From contig JH720364.1 of the NCBI GenBank assembly GCA_000231825.2, positions 309,014 to 373,013 on the forward strand: a stretch of 64,000 nt of DNA. The letters are read 5' to 3'. The translations under genes were made by a program, and so were the position numbers. Source of the DNA: Tetrahymena elliotti 4EA (lineage: Eukaryota; Ciliophora; Oligohymenophorea; Hymenostomatida; Tetrahymenidae). Below the pieces are notes generated by a model. That model saw nothing but the letters and a program-made list of their open reading frames with translations. It searched no databases and was not told the origin of the DNA. Of the stretch, positions 49,701 through 61,780 are shown one piece after another (the first letter of the stretch is position 1; each line of letters opens with the position of its first letter).

Positions 49701-50192
49701 GGCATATACTTATCAACCCATAATTACCTATCTTTTAAATTCTCTCTCTTTTTCAATTCCTTCTCTTCTTCCATTATTTCCTATTATTGCTCTTATTCAA
49801 TTTGAGCAGCTTTTGCCTTTTTGTATTTAAAATAAATTAAATTAGTATTAAATTGCATTATTAAAAATGATTACTTTTCTTTATTCATAAACTATTTGCT
49901 CTAATTCTTCAATAGGTGTTATGAGTAAACTTTATTTCTCAAAAAGCTTAATAATATTCTAATTAATTGTTGGATCATATTTATCTTTTTTATTCTTGTA
50001 AACATAGAAGTTCATGGTAGATATATATTTATTTTCTTCTTCTATATCTTCTCCTCCTTCTATATCTTTAGTATTCTAAATATAAAAGTTAATTTTAAGT
50101 TGATCTTCTGTTTCATCAGATGAATAATGAAGGTCCCTATCGTCAATACCAATACCTTCAAAGTAATCATCATAACTATGTCTCCAACTCAT
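46741..50192 (-). CDS. CTF18: CTF18, alternative clamp-loader (RFC-like) large subunit
   Basis: Ten-exon minus-strand model of 898 residues. Exons in order: 50192-49875, 49816-49256, 49199-49029, 48944-48266, 48200-47995, 47931-47764, 47555-47421, 47375-47214, 47158-47051 and 46929-46741. All are in phase; the shortest intron is 45 nt. A CTF18-type lead-in ([20 protein letters not shown], then [13 protein letters not shown]) precedes the AAA+ module. Walker A GPPGSGKT is near residue 270, [11 protein letters not shown] follows, and Walker B VDEVD is near 339. Sensor 1 is VIFICND. A Lys then Asp/Glu-rich insert sits between Walker B and sensor 1. The C-terminus ends in the family motif ([20 protein letters not shown]). 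By family it forms Ctf18-RFC with Dcc1/Ctf8 to load PCNA in replication and cohesion. The exon 4/5 junction is the least certain. Confidence 0.92.
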
Positions 50193-51305
50193 CCTAAGTA
50201 ATCTTATGCTTATTAAATTTGTTTGATTAAAATATATAAAAATTAAACTTTCGCGTAATTATATCTTTAATCTTATCAAAATATTATTTTTTGTAAATTA
50301 ATTTGCTTTTTATAAATTTTGCGCGCTTTTTGAATCACCATTCAATCAAATGATTTTCCGGCAAACAATAATATTTTTTGCAAACGAATAGTAAGTAGAG
50401 TTGTCCCATATTTAAAAATACAAAAAATCTATTAGAATATTTTTAACTCTTTTTACTATATTTAAAATATTTCTAAAAGAAAATTAATTCCATTTAATTT
50501 ATTTTAGCTCCTAGATGAAACGAATCAAACAATTTTTTTCACTAACTTCTAAAATAAATGTAGAGTCGTATTAAGAATTAATAGATTTTTAGAAAATATT
50601 ATCAAAAGTTTAATTCAGACTTAGTTATAGTTTTTATCATGAAAACGATTAAATGAAATGATCAATCAATCAATCATGATAAAACTGGAGTAGATTAGAG
50701 ATTTTTTTTAAGAGCTATGAAATAAAATAACTTCCAAAGGGCAAGCCTAAGTAAAAAAATATTGATTACCATCTATTAATCGAAAGTAAATTTGAAATTT
50801 TTTATTCAATTCAATTTGTTTATTTTTTTAATTTAAATGTGAAATGTTTTCTTTGAAAATTAATTTTAAAAATAAAAAAAATACTTTTTAAAAAATTACC
50901 CTAAAAGAGACTTTTTGATTATCATTAACTAATTAATAAGACGTATTTGAAAAAAATCATTTTTATCAATTTAATTTAGATTGGTTTTCTCTTTTTTATT
51001 GAAAGCAAAGAAATTGAGAACATTTTAATAGATGTTGATGATGATGATGATGATTATTATTATTTTAAAGTGATTTTATTAGTTGGTAAAAAACAATTTA
51101 ATTATGTTTTTATTATGATAGATTAATAGAAAAATATATTTGGAATATATGTGTTTATGATGACACATCGGAGAGAATCAGAAATTGTAAATTTTAAAAA
51201 TTTTAAATTAATAAATAAATATTAATTAATTAGTATCTTTATAACTCCTAAATAATTTCAAAAATTATATATTTTAAAAAATCCAAAAATTAAGCAAGAT
51301 AGATC
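50193..51305. other. Divergent intergenic region between CTF18 and the kelch gene
   Basis: Shared promoter space of two head-to-head genes. It includes a short (ATCA)n/(GATG)n-type tract near 50658-50680 and a GAT run near 51035. No gene or RNA is seen. Confidence 0.6.
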
Positions 51306-52823
51306 ATGGAATATATTAAGTTCAAGAAAGGAAACCCCTATCCTGAAAAGAGAGGTGGGTCAACTTTACATTGTGTAGCTAAGAATAAGTTTATTTTAAT
51401 AGGTAATAAATATTTTGATAGATAGATTATGTGAGATAAAGCTTTTAATAATCATAAACATTTTAGGAGGGGGAAATAGGTCCAAGGAATTTGGAGATAT
51501 TTGGGAATTAAATGTTTTAGAAAATAATGAGTGTGAATGGAAATAAATTAATATTCCTTTGAGTGCTTTCACTCCAAGAACAGGACACACTTCTACTTAA
51601 GTGGATGAAAGCACAATTTACATTTACGGAGGATAGAATTTTACTGAAAATAAGCATTATAATGATTTCTTGAAGTTAGATTTAGGTATTTTTAATTGAA
51701 TCAATTATAAGCACCAACTCAATTCGATTTTTATTAAAGACACAAACAGCATTCAAAGGCTTAATAAAAATAACAGTGCAATTAATTTGAATGAACCAAC
51801 AGAAAGAAATTCTTCTACTTTGGTCTATAATCCTATTGACAAATAGCTACTATTGTTTGGAGGAGCTGATTCTTAAGAGCCACTTAAAGACCTCTTTGTT
51901 TATGACATTTGTAAAGAATTCTTACTGTAAAAACATAAGTTTATAGATATTTTAAAAAGGCTTAGGAAAATGGAGTAAAGCATAGACTAAAAATAGCGAT
52001 GAAATTAAAGGGTTGGAAATGCACACTTCCCATTTTTATAGCACAGCTTCAGATTTAAAAAAGAAAAAGAAGAAGAAAGGAAAGAGCAAAAAAGGATCAA
52101 ATATTGTTAATTTAGATATTGGTGATTTCACTAAAGAAGTAGATAGCTCAGGATAAGCTATCCCTCATGAACCTATTTTGAATATACCTAAAGTTAATAT
52201 AGAGTTTGATGAAAAGAATGCTATTATTGAGGATGATGACAATAATGAAGAAATAGAAGAATTCCCTAAAGGAGATGAATAAAGTAAAGTTCTTTGTTGT
52301 TTTTTACTATTTTAAATGCTCAAAATAAGTTATAGGAAAAGAAGAATAAGAGGAAGAATAAAAAAATGAGGATAATGCATAGGGGGAATAACAATAAAAG
52401 CAAAAATACATGATAGTTATTGGTGGAAGATATCTTGATCAAGTAAAAAGTGAAATTTATTCTTTAAATTTAACTACTTTAGAATGGAAACGTATCAAAG
52501 ACCTTCCTTTTGAAATATGCGCTCATGCATCTACTGTTGTTGATGATTCAATTTACATTTTTGGTGGTACTTCTGGCCAAGAATTCTATGATAAACTTTA
52601 TATTTTCTAGCTTACAAATTAGAAGCTATATGAATTTGAAGCAACCCCATAAGAGAAAAAAGATTGCATTTTAACTCCAAGAATGGCATCTGCCATGAGT
52701 TATGATTCAGAATCTAAAAAAGTTTACATTTTTGGTGGAGCTTCAATTGAAGATGAATCAACTACATTAATATCAATAAATACAAACAAAATTAATACTT
52801 CTAATAGGACAAAAAAACTTTGA
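51306..52823 (+). CDS. Kelch-repeat protein with charged central insert
   Basis: Five exons: 51306-51402, 51467-51685, 51740-51910, 51960-52283 and 52336-52823; 432 residues, introns 49-64 nt and all in phase. Kelch blades are visible as repeated GG pairs followed by a hydrophobic strand and W/Y. Examples are IGGGNRSKEFGDIWEL, IYIYGGQNF, LLFGGADSQEPLKDLFVYD, MIVIGGRYLDQVKSEIYSL, IYIFGGTSGQEFYDKLYIF and VYIFGGASIEDE. That makes six blades, enough for one beta-propeller. Between blades 3 and 4 lies an insert of about 140 residues: first a poly-Lys patch, then an acidic, Glu/Gln-rich run. The general layout resembles KLHDC4-like proteins, but this is only a layout match. A protein-protein interaction role is expected; the partner is unknown. 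Confidence 0.88.
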
Positions 52824-53294
52824 AAAAAATTTATTTTATAATTAACTTAATTAAAATATTATTTTATGTATTCAACTTAACTATTTTCATAAATAAATTA
52901 ATAAAAGCTTGTTTGCAATCTAATTAATGAATTCTTTTTTATAAAAATTAGTATTATTTTTTATTATTATAATAATTTATTTATATTAAAAATGATATAA
53001 TTAATTTATATTTAATGTATGCACTCACAGTTTACCAAATATTTTTTTCAGAAAAAAAAATTTATAATTGGAATATAAATTAGTTGCTCAAAATTTGTTG
53101 ATGATGATTTCTTTTTGAGTCATTTCATTTAATAATAGGTATCTATTTTTATTTTATTAGGAATTTGATTATTTTTCAATTGATTAATAAAAAATTCAAA
53201 AACTAAAAAAATATTCCTATCGCAGTATTTAAATTAAATAAAGTTTGCTTTTTGCAAAAAACCAAAAAAAATAGAAAAAAAAGTAGTGCTAAAA
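52824..53294. other. Intergenic, no gene seen
   Basis: Short AT-rich spacer between two plus-strand genes, presumably a terminator region and then the promoter of the kinase-TPR gene. No distinct element was recognised. Confidence 0.6.
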
Positions 53295-56200
53295 ATGGAA
53301 AAATAAAACGTGTAATCCCAAATAGAAAAAAATGAATAGAAAAGTTAAATTTAAGTCAATCAAATGATAATAATAGAATAAGACTCTAAAAATGTACAGA
53401 GCTTAGATAATTCTTAAAAAATTCAGAATAAATCAAATACTTAAATTAATATTTCATATGGTAATGAAGTCACCCTGAAAAAAAAATTGAGAAACTAGTT
53501 TATAAGAAGAATTGGCAAAAATAATTAATTGGAGATGACTATGTCATAAATTTACAACAAATAGAATGCCTAGTATGGAATAATATAATACATAAATGAG
53601 AAGAATAAAATTTGTCAAGAGTATTTATCTTCATGCGAAAATCAAAACTACTCTTCAAAATAATAGATTGACAATCAAATACCTGAGGCTGAAAAAAGTT
53701 ATAGTTAGTAGGAAAAATAATAAATATTTGTATCTAAACTAGAAATTAATAAAGAAGATAATTAAATTAGTTTTGAATGTAAAAAAGATACTAATAATCA
53801 GAAATAAAAAATTAATTAAATTCTAAATAAAGAGAATAATTAGGAGTAAAAATTAGATAATCCTTAACCAGAGAAAACTAATTTAGAAAAATCAGAGTTA
53901 CTTAGAAATGAGTAACATAAAACTGAATTAATTCAAAAACCAGAGGAATTTCTTAAACAAAATTTTTCTAAACAAGAGATTAATTCTAATAAAATATAGA
54001 ATCTACAATATCAAAGTCTTGGTGAAAAACCAACTGACCTAAAATAATAATCAGACTAATCTCATGAACCACATTCTTCATATTTTACAAACTAAAGTCA
54101 AGAAATTGATGGATCTCTACCAAATCAAATATCTCAAGAAAATACAACAAGCAAGTTAAATCTCTTGCAATAAGGATAGAAAGAAATTGATTACGATAAT
54201 ATTACTTTAAAAAAAAAAATGAGATAAATCTTAAAGAATAATAAAGAAGCAAATTTTTAAGAAGAATAAAGTAATTAGCAAGAAGAAACGCCTTAAAAAA
54301 TAGATGAAAAAAATTCTTGGCCTAAATTATAAGATTCAATAACTACTAATCAATCTTATTAATCATAAACTGAAACATAAAAAAGTAACTAAAAAGAGAA
54401 AAATTTTGCTAGTCAATATCTTAGTTAAATCAATTAAATATTAAATGAAATAGAGGAATATGATTTCTCTTAATTTAAAATTTATGACTAGAATTAATAT
54501 TAGAATATCAGGCTATTTGAGACAGATTGGAGTAAAGAAAAATTCGAAGATGTCAACAGTAATAAAGTTTAAAATTAGGTTTTCAAGGATAACAAGGAAA
54601 CAATATTTAAAATTTTAAAGGAAAGAGAATTCTATTTATGCAAAATACTCACTTCAAGTGAAAGAGCTTCTTTGATTCTAGGATACAAGGAAGAAGAAAT
54701 AGTTTAAGAGTATACAGACGAAGATGGAGAAATTTAAACCTTTAAGAATAAAGTTTTCAAAAGTGATTAGGATGGTGTAGACTAATATATATTTTAAATC
54801 ATTAATAATCAATAAAATTCGGAAGTAGAGTTGTTAATTTAAGTTTACTAAACTCTTTAAATTGATTTAAAAATAATCGAAATTGAGTAGGGAAATATTT
54901 CTATTTATATTATTGAGAAAAGCAGCTTTCTAACAGCTAAGGAGAACTTTGATTTGCTTTTTGAATTCAAAAATTAAATCCAATAATTTGAAGAAAAATA
55001 TTGTGAAATAAATTCTAAAGACTTCACAAATTGCAATGAGTGTGAATATGAATTTGAGGATAGTTGTATTGAATATTAATGCTTCGAAAACATAAAATCT
55101 CGTTTATTGGATTTTATGCAAAGTAATAATTACGTTTATTCTCATTATTAAAACAAACAAACCAAAGGTATTATATTTGAAGTTAACAAAGAGGAATTAT
55201 TAAATTAATATATCAATTATTCCTACATATTTGCTTACTAATTTCTAGAAAGTAAAGAATTAGAAAAACAAAAAAGGGATCAATTTAAACAAAATTCTGA
55301 TTAATCTGCTGAAGAAAATATTTACTGGTTAGTCGAAAACTTAGTACTCATAAGCGAATACTAATTTAAAGAATACAAAACTTAAAATAAACCTGATATT
55401 AATTCTGGTGAATTGTTCTTAAATTAGAATAATTAAAGATAGTGGAGTATTGATAAATTTAAAGAAGTCAATCTTAACAATTTGAGTTTCTCTTTTTTGA
55501 ATGGCTAAGATAGTATCATTTAAATTTTGAAGATTAAAAATTACTTCTTATGCAAGTAGATCTTTTCAAATAATAAGAATGAAGACATATTTCTTGGATA
55601 TGAGGAAAAAAGTAAAGGATTTTACTAAGATTATATATTTATAATCAAATATAATCCTTCTGATTCTGAAATTGAAAAATATCTATTGATTTAGAAATTT
55701 AATGAAGAAATTAATCATTTTATCATCAATGGCAATATTAATATTTTGATTATGTAAAACGATGTCTTTGTACAAGTCTACAAACACTTTAAATAATTAA
55801 GCTAGATAAAATCAGAATGGAATGAAGATTACTTTGAAGAAATTAATAAAGATAAAATTATTAATTAAAAAAGATGTGGAATTTGCTAAAGGTGCAAGAA
55901 TAATGAAGAATGCTCGGAATTGTCAAATATTAAACTATTTTAGGAATAAAAAAAAATAATTTTCCGAACTTTAGTAAAATAAAACTATTACATTTGTGAG
56001 TACTTAAATTAAGGAGGGGAAGGTGTTATATTCAAAGGATATAAGCAAACTATTTAACAAAAATAAGATGTAGTTTTTAAAGTTTTATTTAACTGTAGAG
56101 ATGATGATCTTGAAAATGAAATAAAGATGATGAAAATGTTTGATATTTAAATGTATGTGATTAAATTTATAGATATTATCAAAATAAATGATAAGGTTCA

Positions 56201-58901
56201 TGTGATGGTCTTAGAAAAGTGTAAATTTAGTTTGAAAGATGAGCTAGAAGAGCTAGTCAGCAAAAAAAAAGAATTCCCTTTGAAAAAGCTGCTTTAAATA
56301 TTATTTAATTTATTAGATGGATTAATCTAGCTAAGAATTTACTATATTTTACATCTTGATATTAAACCTTAAAATATTCTTCTCACTGAGTAAGATTAAT
56401 ATGTTTATACTGATTTTGGTATTTCTTTTCTTAAAAAGAATAACTAAAATGTTTATGTTAAAGGTTTTTCTAAATTTTATGCCTCTCCTGAGTAGCTAGA
56501 ATATGATAAAAATATTGATTTTTAGAGTGATATTTATTCGTTAGGTAAAACCTTTCAAAGAATTTTAGAAGATTTTTAGAATTTAGATGAAGGAAAACAT
56601 AAAGATTTAATCAATCAATTTAAAGATATTGTGGCTAAAAAAATGCTTGTAGGTTAATCAAATAAAAGATCTAATTGTCTTTAACTATCCGATGAATTCT
56701 TCTAAGTAGTTTTGAATTAAGACTTATGTTATCCATTCTTAAAATATTACTTAGATCAGATGAAAATAATCTTAGAATCATATCCATATGATGAAAACAA
56801 AGAGATTCCTTATTTCCTTTAGATTTCTCTCTATTACAATAAGAATATTTTAAGTTTCTATCAGAAAGAATGCAATTTTAATCCCTCTATTGATGCTCAG
56901 GGAAATTTGTAAAATATTGCTTTATCTCTTGATAGCGTTGGATTATGCTATTAAAACCTTGGAAATAACAAATAGGCCTTAGAAAATTAATTAGAATCAC
57001 TTAAGCTGAGAAAGTAACTATTCTAGTAAAATCACCCAGAAATAATTTTATCCCTGAGCAATATTGGTAGTTGCTATAAAAATTTAGGTGAAAATAAAAA
57101 AGCCTTAACATATAAATTAGAGTCTCTTTAAATGACAAAATAATTACAGAGTAAATATAACCAAAGTACTGCAACCTGCTTGAATAATGTTGGGTTATGC
57201 TACTTAAGTATGAATAATTTCAACAAAGCCTTACAATACTTATTGAAGTCTCTTTAAGTATACCAATCAATATTTAATGACAAACAACACCCCTTAGTGG
57301 CTAATACCCTAAGCAATATTAGCAGTTGTTATGAGAATCTTAAAAATACTAAAAAGGCATTAGAATATTCTTTGGGAGCTCTTTAAATGTGTAAGCAAAT
57401 ATTTAAAGAAAATCATGTTTAAACAGCTGCTTCTTTAAATAATGTTGGGACTAATTTTTTAAGCCTGGGTAATAATAATAAGGCATTGCAATATTTACAA
57501 GAAGCTCTTTCTATTTCTAAATAGATTTACAAAGAAAATCACATATCTGTTGTTGTGTGTATGGATAACATTGGCAAATCATATAAAAATCTTGGTGATT
57601 TCAAAAATGCAGTAGAATATTTCGAGAACTGCTACAAAATATAGTTAAAGATTTATAAAGAAAATCATCCTGATATACTTAATTCTATTAATAACATAGC
57701 AATATGCTATTAAGATCTAGGTGAAAATAAAAAAGCATTAGAATACTTATAAAAATCTCTTGAAATGAACAAAAAAATGTATAAAGATAATTATCAATCA
57801 ATTGCATTATCTTTGAATAATATAGGCGCCTTCTATTAAAATATTGGAGACATCAAAAATGCATTGCAATCCTTCTTAGAATCATATTAAATGTTTAATA
57901 AAGTATTTAAAAAAAACCACCCTGATATTGCAATTGTTCTAAATAATTTAGGATCATGTTATTTATATCTTGGTGAATACAGATTAGCTGAAGGATTTCT
58001 ATTGTCATCACTTAAAATGTAAAAGGAATTATAATAAAAGAGTGATTCTGATATGGCTAAATGTTTGAATAACATAGGTTAATGCTATCAATAATAAGGT
58101 TTTTACTAAAAAGCATTAGATTCCTTTATCTAATCAATTGATATATAAAAATAAACATGCAATGGAGATCATCCAACTATTGCTTCATGTTTATAAAATA
58201 TTGGCTTATGTTATCTAGAACTAGGGTAATTTCAAAAAGCTTTAGATTTTAATCTTTAAGCTTATGAAATGTTAAAAAAATTATTCTCATAAAATCACAG
58301 AGAAATTGCTCCTGTTCTTGAAAGTATAGGATTATGCTATCAATATCTTGGTGATAATTAAAAGGCTCTATAATACTCTGAAAAATCTCTGAAAATAATA
58401 ATGTAAATCTGCTAAGGAGATAATTTAAAAGTTGCATCTTGTCTCAATACTGTTGGTAGTTGCTACTAAAATTTAGGTAATCACTAAAAGGCATTAGATT
58501 ATTAGCTTTAATCTCTTAATATGCACAGAAAATTATATGATAAACTCCATATTAATATTGCTACATAATTATTAAACGTAGCTAGTTGTTACAGAAATCT
58601 TGAAAATCATAAAAAGGCCTTAGAATTATTTTTAGAATCTCATCAAATGATCAAAAATATATACTAAGATAACAGCCATCCCTACATTGAGCTTTTAACA
58701 AAATTTATAGCTATTTGTTATAAAAATCTAGGTTATTATTAAATAGCTTTAGAATACTTTTTAGAATTTCTAGGAAATTCAACAAAGATAAGCCAAGAGG
58801 AGCTTCCAAGTATGAAATAAATGATTAAAACTTGCTATGATAAATTAAATGACAATTAGAAAAAAATATATTATGTGTTCAAGAAAATTAATTTTGTTTG
58901 A
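53295..58901 (+). CDS. Large kinase-TPR protein with two degenerate kinase N-lobe-like units
   Basis: Single exon, 5607 nt, 1868 residues, TGA at 58899-58901. Residues 1-430 are Gln/Asn/Glu-rich and low in complexity. Residues about 437-594 and 744-874 form two similar units (FYLCK...LGYKEEE...YIFQI...SEVELLIQ and YFLCK...LGYEEK...YIFII...SEIEKYLLIQ). Each is followed by a Cys motif (NCNECEYEFEDSC; RCGICQRCKNNEEC). The protein kinase domain is at about 888-1135: glycine loop NQGGEGVIFKG, VVFKVL Lys, HLDIKPQN with Asp 1022 (HLD in place of HRD), DFG at 1040 and ASPEQ. The motifs needed for catalysis are present. From about residue 1205 to 1840, about 15 TPRs of 42 residues follow in the kinesin-light-chain style (NNIGLCYQNLGNNKQALE). 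It is probably a TPR-regulated kinase; the ligand is unknown. Confidence 0.9.
56910..58790 (+). repeat. Coding tandem repeat, 126-base period (TPR array)
   Basis: About fifteen consecutive 42-codon units within the kinase-TPR gene. Each encodes a version of NNIG.CY.NLG....AL.... followed by a KIY..NHP-like connector. Spacing is kept close to 126 bases throughout. DNA identity between units is moderate, so the array is old rather than a recent expansion. Confidence 0.9.
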
Positions 58902-59506
58902 AAAATCATCCAAAGAAATTAGTTTAATCTCGTATTTAGGAAATTTACAATTAATTTTAGAATAATAAACAAATTTATTTATTTTTTATTTTTTTCTTTC
59001 ATTTTAGATTAATTTCAATTAGTAAATTAATTTTTTTATCAAAAGTTGGTTTAAATAATCTTAGAAATAAAATTAATAAACCGATTCATGTTTTCTGTAT
59101 TAAATAGCTGCCTATTTATTACAATTTAAAGTACTACACTTTTATATTATCATCTCATATTCTTATTTAAAATAGTTTTGTTTTTCAAATAATATTGAAA
59201 TATTCAAAAAGAAACTTCTTTCTAATTTAATTACTTGTAATTTTAAAAAATAAATATTTAAATTTTTTATTCCTTGTAAAAAAAATTACTTGAATTAATT
59301 TCAGAATTTTATTTAATGCACAAAATGATTAAATTTTTCAAAAAGTAATTAAGTTATTTTCCTAATTTATTTATTTCATTATTCTTTTTGTCTTGTTTTA
59401 AAAAAAACCATTAAAAATTTAAGCTACAAATTATAAAACATAAAAATATATTTCACTAATACGTATTATTCTAATACTTTTTGTTAATAATCCAGGTACT
59501 ATTTTG

Positions 59507-59509
<3 letters not shown>

Positions 59510-59537
<28 letters not shown>

Positions 59538-59553
59538 AAACAAACAAACAAAA
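59510..59553. repeat. AAAT then AAAC microsatellite
   Basis: About five AAAT tetramers followed by about five AAAC tetramers, the same order of units as in the TIM17 intron. Confidence 0.9.
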
Positions 59554-60389
59554 AATAGTGTGATATCTAAATTTGTGTTCCTGAATCTATCTAACAAATA
59601 TCTTGAGTATAGCTTTTTTCAAAAGCAAAAAATTATTTAAATTTGATTATTTTTGACATTTTATCCAATAAAATAAATTAAAATGATCAATTCTGATACC
59701 TTCTAATATTTTAATCATACCCATGAACTCTTTATCTTTTGTATGAAATACTACTAAACTTTATACCCTTTTATTTTATTTAGTAAAACAATTTATTGAT
59801 TTATTATTCTTTTAAATTCTTTACTTTCTTTATATGCAAATAGCAAATCTTAGTTTTTTGATTCTAAAAAGTATTATTACCAGCACTAAATATTTGTTAA
59901 AATTTCTAAATTATGTTTCATTCAAAATTAGTTAAAATATTACTTGCTATTTTTATTTAGAATTTTTTTAATATTCTGATAAATCACCCAAATATTTTAC
60001 AATCAAATTTAGAAATTAACTTAGTTAATAACATTTTTCACTTTCAAAAACTCTTACTCACTATTTTCATAAATAAAAATGTAACCTTATTTCTATATTT
60101 AAATATTTCTAAAATTTTACTATCTATTTGTGTTTAAATAAGAATCTCTAAAAAAATTTTTGATAATCTTACTCACTCACTATTTATTCAAAATTAAAAT
60201 TATTTTTCATCTATATTATTTATCTTCTAGTAATAATTACCACCTTTTTTTGAAAAATTAATTTAATGAATTAATTATTTATTTATTATTAATGCCATTT
60301 ACTCACTATTTTAGATTTTCATTTAGACAATTTTTAAATCATAAGCAATTCTAAAACATTTTACTTTCTATTATTAATATGAAAATAAT

Positions 60390-60880
60390 TTCACCGTTCT
60401 CTAATTCTAAAATATTAATGAGTTATGAGCTATTCCGAATTAGAAGTTAGTTAATTCCATATTTTTTCATCAAAAATCATTAAAATATTAATTACATGCT
60501 GTTTTGAATATGAAAATTAGTTTATTTTATCGTCAAAAAGTCATTCTCAAAAATTAATTAATTACCCGCTATATGAAAGTTAGTTAATTCTTCATCAAAA
60601 CTAATTCTAAAATATTAATTAATAACATGCTTTTGAAAATGAAAGTTAGTTAGTTAATTCAGCATTTCCTCATCAAAAATAGTTCTAAAATATTAATTAC
60701 TCTCTTTTTTGAATATCAAAGTTAGCTGATTCAGCATTTTCTCATCAAAAATCATTCTAGAATGGTAATAAATTACATACTATTTTGGATTTGAAATTTA
60801 ATTCAGCCTTTACTTATCAGAAAAATAGTTGGAAACATTACACTCTATTATTTAAAATTAAAAAATTTATTGTAAACCTT
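60390..60880. repeat. Tandem repeat of ~80-85 bases, about six copies
   Basis: Repeated order of boxes: ATTCTAAAATATTAATTA, an ACATGCT(G/T)TTTTGAA-like box, TGAAAGTTAGTTAATTC, then a T-rich CATCAAAAAT box. Copies lie near 60400, 60480, 60550, 60615, 60685 and 60760. Divergence between copies is noticeable. Similar boxes recur more weakly on both sides. Confidence 0.8.
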
Positions 60881-61780
60881 GTAAAAATAAAATTTTAGAC
60901 AAATGACTTTCTATTAAGGATTTTATAAATTCTTAAGTGCCCACACAGAGAAATGATTAAAACTACCCTCTAATTGATATAATAAAATAAAATATGTTAA
61001 ATTTTGTAAGAAGGAAATATTAAAATTTACAGTCTATTTTGAATTTTATGAATATTCTTAAATAAATTAAGAAGTTTTATTCATTACTAGCTGTTTTGAT
61101 CAATAAAAATCTTATAAAATTAGAATAAATATTACAATAAGTATTACACCCTATTTAGATTTAAAAGTCAAGTTATGTATTTTAAAGTTAGAACAGCAAA
61201 AGATTGCTCTTTACTTGGTGTTTTATATTGAAAATAAAATAAGTATTGTCTGATAATATTTAGCAGAAAGATTAGCCACTATTTTAAGGTTTAATTTGAA
61301 TTCTTTTATTCAAAATAAAGAACATGTATACATTCTATTTTATTAATTTTTATCAATTATTTATTTATTCATTAAATTTGAGAAATTTTATTAAAAAAGA
61401 TTACTGTCTTTTGTTTATTTGAAATAAAACCAAATCATATTATTGTATCTTATTCCTTTCTATTTATTTAAAGAATTTTATATTAATATTTAAAAATCTA
61501 AAATTAAAACTACTTACTCATTTCTTCAATACAATTAATTATATTTTTGAATATTCTTGTAAGAGATTATTATACTTGCTGTAATAGAAATATACTTATT
61601 AAGAATATTTTTTTCTATTACTGATTAAAATTAATTCAAACATTACTCACTATTTCAAAAAAAATAAAATTAATAAATTAAAAACAAAAATAAAAATAAA
61701 AAATTTAACTTGCTAATTTGTAAAAACAGTTGATTGAATAAATAAATGTCTATTTTAATATTCATCTTAATAAACCTTAC

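Larger units (their letters stand above)
58902..61780. other. Intergenic with degenerate tandem repeats, no gene seen
   Basis: About 2.9 kb. A simple AAAT/AAAC tract (59510-59553) and a clear tandem array (60390-60880) are listed separately. Weaker copies of the same unit seem to extend through about 59900-61700. No exon-like stretch was seen. Confidence 0.6.

Noticed and set aside
56910..58790. CRISPR-like regular spacing
   Set aside because: The 126-base period is a coding TPR array in a eukaryote; units are diverged and there are no short identical repeats with unique spacers.
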